Part shown: positions 9,968-17,795 of the stretch, one piece after another
Numbering within the stretch: the first letter of the stretch is position 1
How the letters are laid out: every line of letters begins with the position of its first letter
DNA from: Mucispirillum schaedleri ASF457
Lineage (GTDB): Bacteria; Chrysiogenota; Deferribacteres; Deferribacterales; Mucispirillaceae
Direction: 5' to 3'
Assembly: GCF_000487995.2 (NCBI RefSeq)
Contig: NZ_CP097562.1
Location: forward strand, 555,001 to 619,000
DNA length: 64,000 bases
Notes under the pieces: model-generated
Database searches by the model: none
What the model was told of the DNA's origin: nothing
What the model saw: the letters and a program-made list of their open reading frames with translations, nothing else
Program-made: the position numbers and the translations under genes

Positions 9968-10465
9968 ATGGCAAAAGTTGGATTAATAATGGGTAGTAAA
10001 TCTGATTTTGATATTGTAAAAGAAAGTATTGATACATTAAAGTTTTTTGGTGTGGAATGTGATGTAATAGTTTCATCTGCTCACAGAACACCAGAGCAAA
10101 CTATAGAATGGACAAAATCAGCAAAAGCAAAAGGAATATCTGTTATTATTGCTTTTGCAGGTGCAGCAGCTCATTTAGCTGGTGTAGTTGCTTCAAAAAC
10201 TAACCTGCCAGTTGTTGCAGTGCCTATTGCTTCCACAACTTTAGGGGGGTTAGACAGTCTGCTTTCTTCTGTGCAGATGCCCGGTGGAATACCTGTTGCT
10301 ACTATGGCAATAGGCAAAGCTGGTGCTAAAAATGCAGCTATTTATGCCTGCCAGATTATTGCATTACATGATACATTGCTTTATGAAAAATTAGAGCTTT
10401 ATAGAAAAGAAATGGCTGATAAAATAGCAAAAGATAATGAAACTCTTAAATCTTTAATTGATTAA
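9968..10465 (+). CDS. purE: N5-carboxyaminoimidazole ribonucleotide mutase
   Basis: The 165-residue protein contains the PurE motifs GSKSDFD, SSAHRTPE and AFAGAAAHLAGVVA, and the central loop PVPIASTTLGGLDSLLS-like region. In most bacteria PurE rearranges N5-CAIR to CAIR with PurK as partner, but some anaerobes have a class II PurE that carboxylates AIR directly. No purK lies in this window, and I cannot assign the class with confidence; the residues around GAAAHLAG would decide it in an alignment. The gene starts 9 bases after purD behind AGGAGAA and overlaps the tsaC start by one base (TAATG). Confidence 0.95.
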   Translation: MAKVGLIMGSKSDFDIVKESIDTLKFFGVECDVIVSSAHRTPEQTIEWTKSAKAKGISVIIAFAGAAAHLAGVVASKTNLPVVAVPIASTTLGGLDSLLSSVQMPGGIPVATMAIGKAGAKNAAIYACQIIALHDTLLYEKLELYRKEMADKIAKDNETLKSLID

Positions 10466-11037
10466 TGTTAGTTTTAAAAGAAAATATTGATAATCTGGCA
10501 GAAGTGTTTAATATCTCTGCCAGAGAAAACATACCTTTAATTTTCCCAACTGATACAATATATGGTATTGGTGCTTCTATATCTAGTATATTAGCAAATC
10601 AAGAAATATATAAAATAAAAAAAAGACCAGAACATAAACCTTTTCCAATACTTGCAGGCAGTTTTGAACAGGCAGAATTAATTGCTGATTTTAAAAGCTT
10701 AAACAGCACTAATTACAAATTTATATGCGAAAATTATAATAAATATATAACTTTTATTATTAAAGCAAATGAAAGCCTGCCAGATATTTTTAAAAAAGAT
10801 AATAAAGTGGCTGTCCGAATACCAAATAAAAAGATATTATGCAAATCACTATTACTGCATGGGTTTCCAGTAAGTGCAACAAGTGTAAATGAAAGCGGGC
10901 AGAATTTTTTAAACAATATTTCATATATTATTAGAGATTTTGATAAAATAAAATTATTTATTGAAGGCTGCACTATACAAAATATCAGTTCATCAATATA
11001 CGATATAAGTGGTGAAAATATAGTAAAAATAAGATAA
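10465..11037 (+). CDS. Threonylcarbamoyl-AMP synthase (TsaC/Sua5/YrdC family)
   Basis: It makes threonylcarbamoyl-AMP from threonine, bicarbonate and ATP for t6A modification at A37 of tRNAs. At 190 residues it matches the short TsaC form without a Sua5 C-terminal domain. Family motifs visible are IFPTDTIYGIGA, KIKKRPEHKPFPILAG and PVSATSVNESGQ. The ATG overlaps the last base of the purE stop, implying translational coupling. Sequence conservation is weaker than for the pur genes, and the domain is rather diverged in its second half. No terminator is visible before the IS that follows. Confidence 0.88.
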   Translation: MLVLKENIDNLAEVFNISARENIPLIFPTDTIYGIGASISSILANQEIYKIKKRPEHKPFPILAGSFEQAELIADFKSLNSTNYKFICENYNKYITFIIKANESLPDIFKKDNKVAVRIPNKKILCKSLLLHGFPVSATSVNESGQNFLNNISYIIRDFDKIKLFIEGCTIQNISSSIYDISGENIVKIR

Positions 11038-11083
11038 TTGTGCAGCTATTGTTGTTTTTTAAAACAATAAAACATTATTTATA

Positions 11084-11109
11084 AATTAATCTTTTAAAAT
11101 ATTAAATCT
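11084..11109 (+). repeat. Target-site duplication, left copy, of IS copy 1 (26 bp)
   Basis: The 26 bp ending in ATATTAAATCT immediately left of the IS are repeated exactly at 12204-12229 on its right side. Such a pair of direct repeats at the element boundaries is the footprint of transposition. A length of 26 bp is unusually long for an IS. Confidence 0.9.
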
Positions 11110-11151
11110 TGTAAGATTATGAGACATATGTTACAAAAATAAGTATAAAAA

Positions 11152-11209
11152 ATACCTCTTAGTATATAGTATAAAATTAAGCAAAAAACTAAACTAAACT
11201 AAGAGGTAT
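11152..11209 (+). promoter_or_regulatory. Inverted repeat that can sequester the transposase ribosome binding site
   Basis: ATACCTCTTAGT (11152-11163) and ACTAAGAGGTAT (11198-11209) are perfect 12-bp inverse complements separated by 34 bp. The right arm contains the AGAGG Shine-Dalgarno sequence, 7 bases before the ATG at 11214. A transcript entering from outside the IS could fold and hide the site, whereas a transcript starting between the arms could not. The same pair is present in the other two copies (13264-13321 and the mirror positions in copy 3). IS10 and IS50 use this kind of protection; its function here is inferred. Confidence 0.7.
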
Positions 11210-11213
11210 CACA

Positions 11214-12152
11214 ATGAATAAAGTGATAATAACAGAAGAAATGCGATTTCGTCAACGGTTATGTGAGTATGCATTAAAAAAAGGAGCAACGAAAGCAGCC
11301 CGCAAATATCAAGTGAACCGTATGTTTGTATACAGGCATTTAAAGAAATATGATGGAACAGTTCAGAGTTTATCTTTTAAAAGTCGTAGACCAAGAAACA
11401 GTCCAAATAAGCATAGTAAAGAAGAGCTTGATTTAATATTTAACACATATGCCGAGCATGGTTTGTATGGTAATGCGGAGGTATATGTCAGACTTCTAGA
11501 AATTGGTTATAATCGTAGTTTTGGCAGTATGTGTATGCAGATAAGGAAGAAAGGCTTAAAGTCATTAAACAAGTCAAAAAAGAGCTATACAAGATATGAA
11601 CCAATAACAGGTCAGTATATAGGCGACAAGGTTCAGATAGATATAAAATATGTTCCACAGGAATGTATAATGTTTTCCAGCTATGGTAAAAAATATTATC
11701 AGATAACAGCGATAGATGAATACAGCAGAATGAGAGTATTAGAAATAGTAGAAGAAAAAAGCACATTTGAAACAGGTAAGTTTTTAGACGAACTGGAAAG
11801 TAAATTTGGCTTTCCACTAAAAACAATTCAAGTGGATAATGGCTATGAGTTTGTAAATGATAAGGAAGTTACAAACAAGAAAAGCTATTTTGAAGAGACA
11901 GCTGAAAAGAAAGGATATACTATTAAACGAATAAGACCTTATTCACCTTGGCAGAATGGAAAGGTGGAAAGAAGTCATAGAGAGGATGGAAAAATTTTAT
12001 ATGCAAATAATAAATTCTATTCCAAAGATGAATTAATTAAGGCTCTTAAACAGCATGAAGATAGATATAATAATACTGCTAAAACATGCTTAAATTTTAA
12101 ATCTCCATATGAGATTGTTATTGAAAATAAATTATTGCTTGATTTATATTAA
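11214..12152 (+). CDS. DDE transposase of IS copy 1
   Basis: A 312-residue transposase with an N-terminal helix-turn-helix (about residues 10-55: LKKGATKAARKYQVNRMFVY), a basic linker with SRRPRNSPNKHS, and an rve/integrase catalytic core. The acidic triad is visible as the Asp in VQIDIKYV, the Asp in IQVDNGYEF and the Glu in NGKVERSHRE. The second Asp and the Glu are separated by 43 residues, longer than the 35 of typical IS3 transposases. The frame is intact, so the element may be active. It differs from copies 2 and 3 by one visible residue (Gln instead of Lys in ALK(Q/K)HEDRYN). Confidence 0.95.
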   Translation: MNKVIITEEMRFRQRLCEYALKKGATKAARKYQVNRMFVYRHLKKYDGTVQSLSFKSRRPRNSPNKHSKEELDLIFNTYAEHGLYGNAEVYVRLLEIGYNRSFGSMCMQIRKKGLKSLNKSKKSYTRYEPITGQYIGDKVQIDIKYVPQECIMFSSYGKKYYQITAIDEYSRMRVLEIVEEKSTFETGKFLDELESKFGFPLKTIQVDNGYEFVNDKEVTNKKSYFEETAEKKGYTIKRIRPYSPWQNGKVERSHREDGKILYANNKFYSKDELIKALKQHEDRYNNTAKTCLNFKSPYEIVIENKLLLDLY

Positions 12153-12203
12153 GTTAAGATTTATTTTTTACTAAAAGTGTAACATTTGTCCTGTTAGTTA
12201 AGA

Positions 12204-12229
12204 AATTAATCTTTTAAAATATTAAATCT
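12204..12229 (+). repeat. Target-site duplication, right copy, of IS copy 1
   Basis: An exact repeat of 11084-11109. It ends four bases before the -35 box of the cytochrome promoter, so the insertion point lies immediately upstream of that promoter and leaves it intact. Confidence 0.9.
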
Positions 12230-12233
12230 ATGA

Positions 12234-12262
12234 TTGACATATATTATGAAAAAGAGTATATA
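12234..12262 (+). promoter_or_regulatory. Probable cytochrome gene promoter
   Basis: A perfect TTGACA (12234-12239), a 17-base spacer and TATATA (12257-12262), with an overlapping TATAAT at 12261-12266, lie about 40 bases ahead of the cytochrome start. This is the best sigma70-type promoter in this part of the window and suggests strong expression. Confidence 0.6.
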
Positions 12263-12302
12263 TAATTAATGTGTAATATACTAAAGGAAAAGGAGATTGA
12301 TT

Positions 12303-12665
12303 ATGAAAAAAGTTATCTTACTGACTATGGCTGCTCTTTTTGCATTTGCTGCTCTTGCTTATGCTCAAACAGTTCCAGCTGACAAACTTCAAATTAAACT
12401 TAATGAAGCTTGGAATGTTAAACCACAAACTCAAAAAGGTGTTCTCTATAACCATGAGCCACACATTAAAGCATTAAACAATAAATGCGATTCTTGTCAC
12501 AGTTCACCACAAGGTGCTACAAAAATACAAGTACAAGGTGAAATTAAAGGTGCTAATGCTAACAACGGAGCACACAAATTCTGCTGGACTTGCCATGATA
12601 ACACACCAAAACCTAATAAAACTCCTGGCAAAACTTGTACAAAATGTCATACACTGCCTAAATAA
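12303..12665 (+). CDS. Periplasmic triheme cytochrome c (c3/c7-type)
   Basis: A small secreted electron carrier of 120 residues. The start chosen is the ATG at 12303, 7 bases after AAGGAG, rather than an upstream TTG. Residues 1-22 form a Sec signal peptide (MKKVILLTMAALF... ending AYAQ). Three heme-binding CXXCH motifs follow: CDSCH (about 62-66), CWTCH (94-98) and CTKCH (112-116). Extra histidines in YNHEPHIKAL and GAHKF could be distal ligands. Spacing and size match the class III cytochrome c7 family that moves electrons through the periplasm of Deltaproteobacteria and Deferribacteres. The redox partners are not in this window. The gene sits alone between two IS copies with its own promoter and terminator. 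Confidence 0.92.
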   Translation: MKKVILLTMAALFAFAALAYAQTVPADKLQIKLNEAWNVKPQTQKGVLYNHEPHIKALNNKCDSCHSSPQGATKIQVQGEIKGANANNGAHKFCWTCHDNTPKPNKTPGKTCTKCHTLPK

Positions 12666-12691
12666 GTGATTTTAAATTAATTTTTTAATAT

Positions 12692-12720
12692 AAAACCTGC
12701 TTTAATGAGCAGGTTTTTTT
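12692..12720 (+). terminator. Rho-independent terminator after the cytochrome gene
   Basis: The stem AAAACCTGCT / AGCAGGTTTT with a 6-base loop runs directly into a T tract. It lies 27 bases after the stop codon. Confidence 0.88.
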
Positions 12721-12954
12721 ATGATTATCAATATTATACTATCATATAAAAAGGTATTTAATAAAATATTTATTCAGCATATATATAATGTCTTAATAAA
12801 TTTGCAATTTGTATTAAATTATTATAACCCCCTATACAGCAGAAATTAATTTTTATACTACTGTAAGAAAATATATCTTGTATTTTTATTCTTTTTTGTT
12901 AGATAATTCTCTATATTTCAAGCTCAATATTGACACACTGTTTTCACACTATAA

Positions 12955-13068
12955 GTCATTTTGAGCCTGATTTTAAAGGAGAAAAATCTAAATTATTCTT
13001 TTATTACAGCAGTGCATAATATATTAAATTATATTATTTTTAGATACTTTGCCTTTTAGGCTCAGGAC
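12955..13068. repeat. Dispersed palindromic repeat R1, copy b
   Basis: It opens with GTCATTTTGAGCCTGATTTT and closes with TTTAGATACTTTGCC...GGCTCAGGAC. It is preceded (12905-12954) by an extra R1 tail fragment (CTATATTTCAAGCTCAATATTGACACA) that also occurs, in the same junction, at 41307-41358. It is followed by CGAACCGTCTGAAAGTAAGC, the same leader that precedes R2 copy 2. It lies in the 555-bp gap between the cytochrome terminator and IS copy 2, which contains no gene. Confidence 0.8.
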
Positions 13069-13092
13069 GAACCGTCTGAAAGTAAGCAAACT

Positions 13093-13158
13093 AATAACCA
13101 TCCTATAAAATTATTTAATTATAAATAGGCTGATGATATATTTTATGAGAACTTAAAA
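13093..13158. mobile_element. Relic of an IS30-family transposase 3' end
   Basis: The sequence CCTATAAAATTATTTAATTA and onward to GAGAACTTAA corresponds to the last codons of the IS30-family transposase at 46107 (its NYPRKLFNYKSANDIFYENL region), with point changes. Neither an intact terminus nor a reading frame is left, so this is a decayed fragment. Confidence 0.65.
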
Positions 13159-13195
13159 ATATTATTAATACATAACTATCACATTTTTAGAAGTT

Positions 13196-13220
13196 GCCAG
13201 TTTATAAGTCAGAATAAAAA
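13196..13220 (+). repeat. Target-site duplication, left copy, of IS copy 2 (25 bp)
   Basis: The 25 bp GCCAGTTTATAAGTCAGAAT plus five As are repeated exactly at 14316-14340. Because this pair differs from the pair around IS copy 1, the two elements inserted independently. Confidence 0.9.
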
Positions 13221-14315
13221 TGTAAGAGTATAAGACATATGTTACAAAAATAAGTACAAAAAAATACCTCTTAGTATATAGTATAAAATTAAGCAAAAAA
13301 CTAAACTAAACTAAGAGGTATCACAATGAATAAAGTGATAATAACAGAAGAAATGCGATTTCGTCAACGGTTATGTGAGTATGCATTAAAAAAAGGAGCA
13401 ACGAAAGCAGCCCGCAAATATCAAGTGAACCGAATGTTTGTATACAGGCATTTAAAGAAATATGATGGAACAGTTCAGAGTTTATCTTTTAAAAGTCGTA
13501 GACCAAGAAACAGTCCAAATAAGCATAGTAAGGAAGAGCTTGATTTAATATTTAACACATATGCCGAGCATGGTTTGTATGGTAATGCGGAGGTATATGT
13601 CAGACTTCTAGAAATTGGTTATAATCGTAGTTTTGGCAGTATGTGTATGCAGATAAGGAAGAAAGGCTTAAAGTCATTAAACAAGTCAAAAAAGAGCTAT
13701 ACAAGATATGAACCAATAACAGGTCAGTATATAGGCGACAAGGTTCAGATAGATATAAAATATGTTCCACAGGAATGTATAATGTTTTCCAGCTATGGTA
13801 AAAAATATTATCAGATAACAGCGATAGATGAATACAGCAGAATGAGAGTATTAGAAATAGTAGAAGAAAAAAGCACATTTGAAACAGGTAAGTTTTTAGA
13901 CGAACTGGAAAGTAAATTTGGCTTTCCACTAAAAACAATTCAAGTGGATAATGGCTATGAGTTTGTAAATGATAAGGAAGTTACAAACAAGAAAAGCTAT
14001 TTTGAAGAGACAGCTGAAAAGAAAGGATATACTATTAAACGAATAAGACCTTATTCACCTTGGCAGAATGGAAAGGTGGAAAGAAGTCATAGAGAGGATG
14101 GAAAAATTTTATATGCAAATAATAAATTCTATTCCAAAGATGAATTAATTAAGGCTCTTAAAAAGCATGAAGATAGATATAATAATACTGCTAAAACATG
14201 CTTAAATTTTAAATCTCCATATGAGATTGTTATTGAAAATAAATTATTGCTTGATTTATATTAAATTAAGATTTATTTTTTATTAAAAATGTAACATTTG
14301 TCCTGTTAGTTAAGA
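13221..14315 (+). mobile_element. Insertion sequence copy 2 (1095 bp)
   Basis: Same structure and orientation as copy 1: TGTAAGAG at the left end, GTTAGTTAAGA at the right end, the RBS-sequestering inverted repeat at 13264-13275 and 13310-13321, and one transposase gene. It is nearly identical to copy 1, with small differences in both non-coding ends. Together with copy 1 it forms a 1.1-kb direct repeat around the cytochrome gene. Confidence 0.93.
13326..14264 (+). CDS. DDE transposase of IS copy 2
   Basis: Intact 312-residue transposase, identical to copy 3 at protein level and differing from copy 1 at one residue (Lys in ALKKHEDRYN). The helix-turn-helix and the D-D-E core are as described for copy 1. 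Translation would start from the AGAGG-preceded ATG inside the right arm of the inverted repeat. Such uniformity between copies indicates recent spread in this genome. Confidence 0.95.
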   Translation: MNKVIITEEMRFRQRLCEYALKKGATKAARKYQVNRMFVYRHLKKYDGTVQSLSFKSRRPRNSPNKHSKEELDLIFNTYAEHGLYGNAEVYVRLLEIGYNRSFGSMCMQIRKKGLKSLNKSKKSYTRYEPITGQYIGDKVQIDIKYVPQECIMFSSYGKKYYQITAIDEYSRMRVLEIVEEKSTFETGKFLDELESKFGFPLKTIQVDNGYEFVNDKEVTNKKSYFEETAEKKGYTIKRIRPYSPWQNGKVERSHREDGKILYANNKFYSKDELIKALKKHEDRYNNTAKTCLNFKSPYEIVIENKLLLDLY

Positions 14316-14340
14316 GCCAGTTTATAAGTCAGAATAAAAA
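14316..14340 (+). repeat. Target-site duplication, right copy, of IS copy 2
   Basis: An exact repeat of 13196-13220. It lies about 65 bases ahead of the putP start codon. Possible -35/-10 elements for putP (TTGTTT at 14342-14347 and TATGAT at 14364-14369) follow directly but are weak. Confidence 0.9.
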
Positions 14341-14407
14341 TTTGTTTACATAATCAATAAAATTATGATAGTATTATAGCTTAATCATAAATAAACTGGA
14401 GTTTTTA

Positions 14408-15919
14408 ATGAATAACTGGATGACTTATGCTGCATTTATACTATACTTTTTAATACTAATATTTATGGGTATTCATTTTTATTTTAAATCCCGTAAACTA
14501 GAAGACTATTTATTAGGCGGCAGAGGTATGGGCAGCTGGGTAACAGCACTTTCTGCACAAGCAAGTGATATGAGTGGATGGCTTTTAATGGGACTTCCCG
14601 GAGCAATTTATCTTGCTGGTATGAACCAAATATGGATAGCTGTCGGACTTATTATTGGAACATTCTTAAACTGGATTTTTGTTGCTGCAAGGCTTAGACT
14701 TTATACTGGTGAAACTGGCTCAATGACATTATCATCTTTCCTTGGCAAAAGGTTTAATGACCCTACAAATTCTTTAAGGCTTATATCTTCAGTTATTACA
14801 TTATTATTTTTTACTGTTTATGCTGCTTCTGGTCTTGTTAGTGCAGGTAAACTGTTTGAATCTATGTTTAATATAGATTATACAACAGCAGTAGTGCTTG
14901 GTATGGCTGTAATGATATTTTATACACTTTTAGGTGGATTTTTAGCAGTATGCTGGACAGATTTATTTCAAGCACTGCTTATGGTGTTTGCAATAGTAGT
15001 TCTTCCTTTTATTGCATACAACAGCATTGACCCAGATACAATGACAAAAGCATTTGCTGCAAAAGATGGCACATTTAATCCTATCCCACAAGGAGCAGCC
15101 ATTGCAGTAATATTATCTATCATTTCAAGTGCTGCATGGGGGCTTGGATATTTTGGACAGCCGCATATACTTGTTAGATTTATGAGTGTAAAAAATATTA
15201 AACTTCTTCCACGCTCTATAACTATCGCTATGGTTTGGGTTTTCATTTCACTTACGGGTGCTGTTATTATTGGTCTTTTAGGAATACCTTTATACAAAGA
15301 GCTGCCAACTGGTGATGAAGAAAAAGTGCTTATTTATATGATAAGAGATTTTGTGTCTCCTTATTTTATTGGTGTGCTTCTAGCTGCAATTTTAGCAGCA
15401 ATTATGTCTACTATTTCATCTCAGATGCTTGTATGCTCATCAACATTAACAGAAGATATTTATGCTAATGTTATTAAGCCAAAAGCAAGCAGTAAAGAGC
15501 TTTTGTTTGTAAGCAGGATATTTGTACTTATAATATCAATTATTGCACTTATTCTTTCTTTTGATAAGTCAAGCAATATATTCCAGCTTGTAACATTTGC
15601 ATGGGGAGGATTTGGTGCAGCATTTGGACCAGTTGTGCTTATGGCTCTTTATTCAAGAAAAGCAACATGGTATTCTGCTCTTGCTGGCATGGTTGTAGGA
15701 ACAATAGTTATGCTTACATGGTATTTTACTGGATTAAATAAATATATGTATGAAATTGTGCCGAGTTTTTTAGCAAATATTGTTGTAATGTTTATAATCA
15801 ATTATTTTAAACCAAATACTAATAAAGATATAGATGATGAATATAATAGAGTTCAACAGTATTTAAAAGATGGATATACTCCACCAAATAAAGATGGTGA
15901 AGCTGACTGCTGCAATTAA
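14408..15919 (+). CDS. putP: Sodium/proline symporter (SSS family)
   Basis: A 503-residue inner-membrane sodium:solute symporter with about 13 predicted helices. It aligns by eye with PutP: an N-terminal FYFKSRKLEDYLLGGRGMGS, the motif ALSAQASDMSGWLLMGLPGA, and the later WGLGYFGQPHILVRFMS. It would import proline with sodium for use as nutrient or osmolyte; substrate choice within the SSS family cannot be proved from sequence alone. The ATG follows CTGGAG by 8 bases. It stands alone, with IS copy 2 immediately upstream and a convergent peptidase gene downstream. Confidence 0.9.
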   Translation: MNNWMTYAAFILYFLILIFMGIHFYFKSRKLEDYLLGGRGMGSWVTALSAQASDMSGWLLMGLPGAIYLAGMNQIWIAVGLIIGTFLNWIFVAARLRLYTGETGSMTLSSFLGKRFNDPTNSLRLISSVITLLFFTVYAASGLVSAGKLFESMFNIDYTTAVVLGMAVMIFYTLLGGFLAVCWTDLFQALLMVFAIVVLPFIAYNSIDPDTMTKAFAAKDGTFNPIPQGAAIAVILSIISSAAWGLGYFGQPHILVRFMSVKNIKLLPRSITIAMVWVFISLTGAVIIGLLGIPLYKELPTGDEEKVLIYMIRDFVSPYFIGVLLAAILAAIMSTISSQMLVCSSTLTEDIYANVIKPKASSKELLFVSRIFVLIISIIALILSFDKSSNIFQLVTFAWGGFGAAFGPVVLMALYSRKATWYSALAGMVVGTIVMLTWYFTGLNKYMYEIVPSFLANIVVMFIINYFKPNTNKDIDDEYNRVQQYLKDGYTPPNKDGEADCCN

Positions 15920-16062
15920 AGAAACAAATTTTTAAGATGCCTAGACTTACCAAAAAAAATTATACAAAGCTATATAAGCAGGCAGGCAAATCAAGTTTAA
16001 ATTATATCTTTACTTGCAGCAAATATTGTAAGATAATTTAAGCTAAATTAGGTTTTATATAA

Positions 16063-16173
16063 AGCGTGATGTATAAGCGAAGTATCTTAAAAATAAATAC
16101 TCTAAATATGTTATACTCTATTGCAATATGAATAATTTAGATTTTTCGCCTGTAAAATCAGGCTCAAAATGAC
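16063..16173. repeat. Dispersed palindromic repeat R1, copy c
   Basis: One arm contains AAGCGAAGTATCTTA and the other TTTAGATTTTTCGCCTGTAA then CAGGCTCAAAATGAC. It lies in the 545-bp gap between the convergent putP and M16 peptidase genes. Upstream in the same gap (15947-15975) is CTAGACTTACCAAAAAAAAT, resembling the IS3-type end motif that often accompanies R1. The gap has no gene. Confidence 0.8.
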
Positions 16174-16413
16174 TGCTGTATAAAATTTTTAGATAACTCT
16201 AAACTGTTACCTTTTAAATACCCATTACACTTGATACATTTTATCTTTGGTGAAATTAATAATAAGTGTATATGGTTATAACCATTATTCTTTTTAAATA
16301 TCTATTATACTTTTCTTGACATTTATTATAGATTATTTTTCTTCTATGTTTAGATGTAAAGATTATTTGATACAAGCATAGCCATTTGCTCTATGTGATA
16401 AACTATATTACAT

Positions 16414-16440
16414 AAAAAAGGCGGTATAATTACCGCCTTA
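16414..16440 (-). terminator. Rho-independent terminator after the M16 peptidase
   Basis: On the minus strand AAGGCGGTA pairs with TACCGCCTT across a short loop and is followed by a T run. It lies about 25 bases beyond the peptidase stop codon. Confidence 0.8.
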
Positions 16441-16464
16441 ATAATGTTTATATCAAACCATATA

Positions 16465-17775
16465 TTATTCATTTGATGTAATGCCAAAATACATTGGACC
16501 ACTTGTCATTTTTTTTGCAGCAGCAACAATATCTGCTTTTGTAACTTTATCTATACCATTTTCATAATTTAAATGATAATCTTTAAAATCAAGCACATAA
16601 GCATAACCTATATTTTGAGCAAGAGAAGAAACATTTTCTTCTTCAAAAATATTTTTACTTTTCAGCCTGTTTTTTGCTTTTTCTATACGGCTTTCTTCTA
16701 TATTGCCAGAAGCAATGTTATTTATAATCTCCATAGCTTCATTTCTAAATTTTTCACCATTGCCGCGAGGCACAACAGCCATTGCTCCAAAAAGACCATT
16801 ATAGTGATTAAAAAGCCCGATGTCTGTAACATAAATTGCTGTGTTATTTTTATTTTTTATAATCTCATTTAAAAGAGAATATTCACCACCTGAAAGCACT
16901 TCTGCAAAAACTTCTTCTGCATATACTGTATTTATATCTTGAGCTCCTGTAGGAAAAGAAAATACAGCATAATCTACATTTACATCTGCTTTAAAATTTT
17001 TATCTATTGATTTTGTAAATGTAACTTTATTTTCTCCCTGATATAGCTTACCAGCAGGCACATCTCTTGTCTGGTTAAAATATTTTGCAGCTAAATCAAG
17101 AGCCTGTTTCTTTTCAATATCACCAACAATAACTAATGTCATATTCTGCGGATGATAAAAGCTGTTATAATAATCAACTATTTCCTGCCTTGTAAAAGCA
17201 CTTACAGTTTCAGAAGAGCCAATTACCTGCCTTGCATAAGGTGTTCCTTCAAATAACGATGCCTGTAAATCCTGCCACATTTTATAAGATGGGTCATCAT
17301 ACTTTCTATTAATTTCCTGTAATACAACTGGCTTTTCCCTGTCTATCTCTGACTGCAAAAGAAGTGCATTAAATACCATATCACTTACTACTTCATAAGC
17401 TGCTTCTGCTTCATCTGCAGGTATTGTTACATAATAATTAGTAACATCAAGGCTTGTAAAAGCATTATTATATCCACCCTTAGCATCAAGATATTCATCT
17501 ATTTCACCAGATTTGAATTTTTTAGTGCCATTAAAAAGCATATGCTCTAAAAAGTGAGATATACCTGACAACTTGTCGTTTTCATTAACAGAACCTGTTT
17601 TTATCCAGCATTGAACAGATACAACTTTAACACCCGGCACCTTTTCATATAATACAGTCAAGCCATTATCAAGTTTTGTTTCAATAGGTGCACTCATTAC
17701 ATTCTCCGAAAAAATAAATATTAAAAAAAGAGCGGTTGTTATCACCGCTCTATATCTATTATTAAAACATTTCAT
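16465..17775 (-). CDS. Secreted M16-family zinc metallopeptidase
   Basis: A 436-residue protein with a signal peptide (about residues 1-28, ending VMSAP) and the inverted zinc motif HXXEH as HFLEHMLFNGT near residues 73-77. Downstream lie the family's glutamate region (EVVSDM) and an ESRIEKAKNRLKSKN block. M16 peptidases of this size (PqqL/YmxG-like) degrade peptides or act in pairs; this one probably works in the periplasm. The family's second half-domain appears complete, ending near TKADIVAAAKKM. The CheX-like gene starts just upstream (20 bases), so the two may share a transcript, though they have no obvious functional tie. The start is the first ATG, with only a weak AGAG site. Confidence 0.9.
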   Translation of the reverse strand: MKCFNNRYRAVITTALFLIFIFSENVMSAPIETKLDNGLTVLYEKVPGVKVVSVQCWIKTGSVNENDKLSGISHFLEHMLFNGTKKFKSGEIDEYLDAKGGYNNAFTSLDVTNYYVTIPADEAEAAYEVVSDMVFNALLLQSEIDREKPVVLQEINRKYDDPSYKMWQDLQASLFEGTPYARQVIGSSETVSAFTRQEIVDYYNSFYHPQNMTLVIVGDIEKKQALDLAAKYFNQTRDVPAGKLYQGENKVTFTKSIDKNFKADVNVDYAVFSFPTGAQDINTVYAEEVFAEVLSGGEYSLLNEIIKNKNNTAIYVTDIGLFNHYNGLFGAMAVVPRGNGEKFRNEAMEIINNIASGNIEESRIEKAKNRLKSKNIFEEENVSSLAQNIGYAYVLDFKDYHLNYENGIDKVTKADIVAAAKKMTSGPMYFGITSNE

Positions 17776-17795
17776 TAAATTACTCTTTTATATGA

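Larger units (their letters stand above)
11110..12203 (+). mobile_element. Insertion sequence copy 1 (IS481/IS1202-like, 1094 bp)
   Basis: The boundaries are fixed by comparing three copies in this window: each starts TGTAAGA and ends GTTAGTTAAGA. Subterminal inverted repeats are visible (GACATATGTTACA near the left end, matching GGACAAATGTTACA read from the right end), each about 13 bases inside the boundary. One transposase gene fills the element. Flanking direct repeats of 26 bp mark this insertion as an independent event. The single-ORF organisation and the SRRPRNSP motif resemble IS481-type elements. The long duplication resembles IS1202 of Streptococcus pneumoniae, for which about 27 bp is reported. 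Confidence 0.93.

Noticed and set aside
11084-14340. A composite transposon carrying the cytochrome gene
   Set aside because: Each IS has its own distinct target duplication. A composite transposon would share one duplication at the outer ends.
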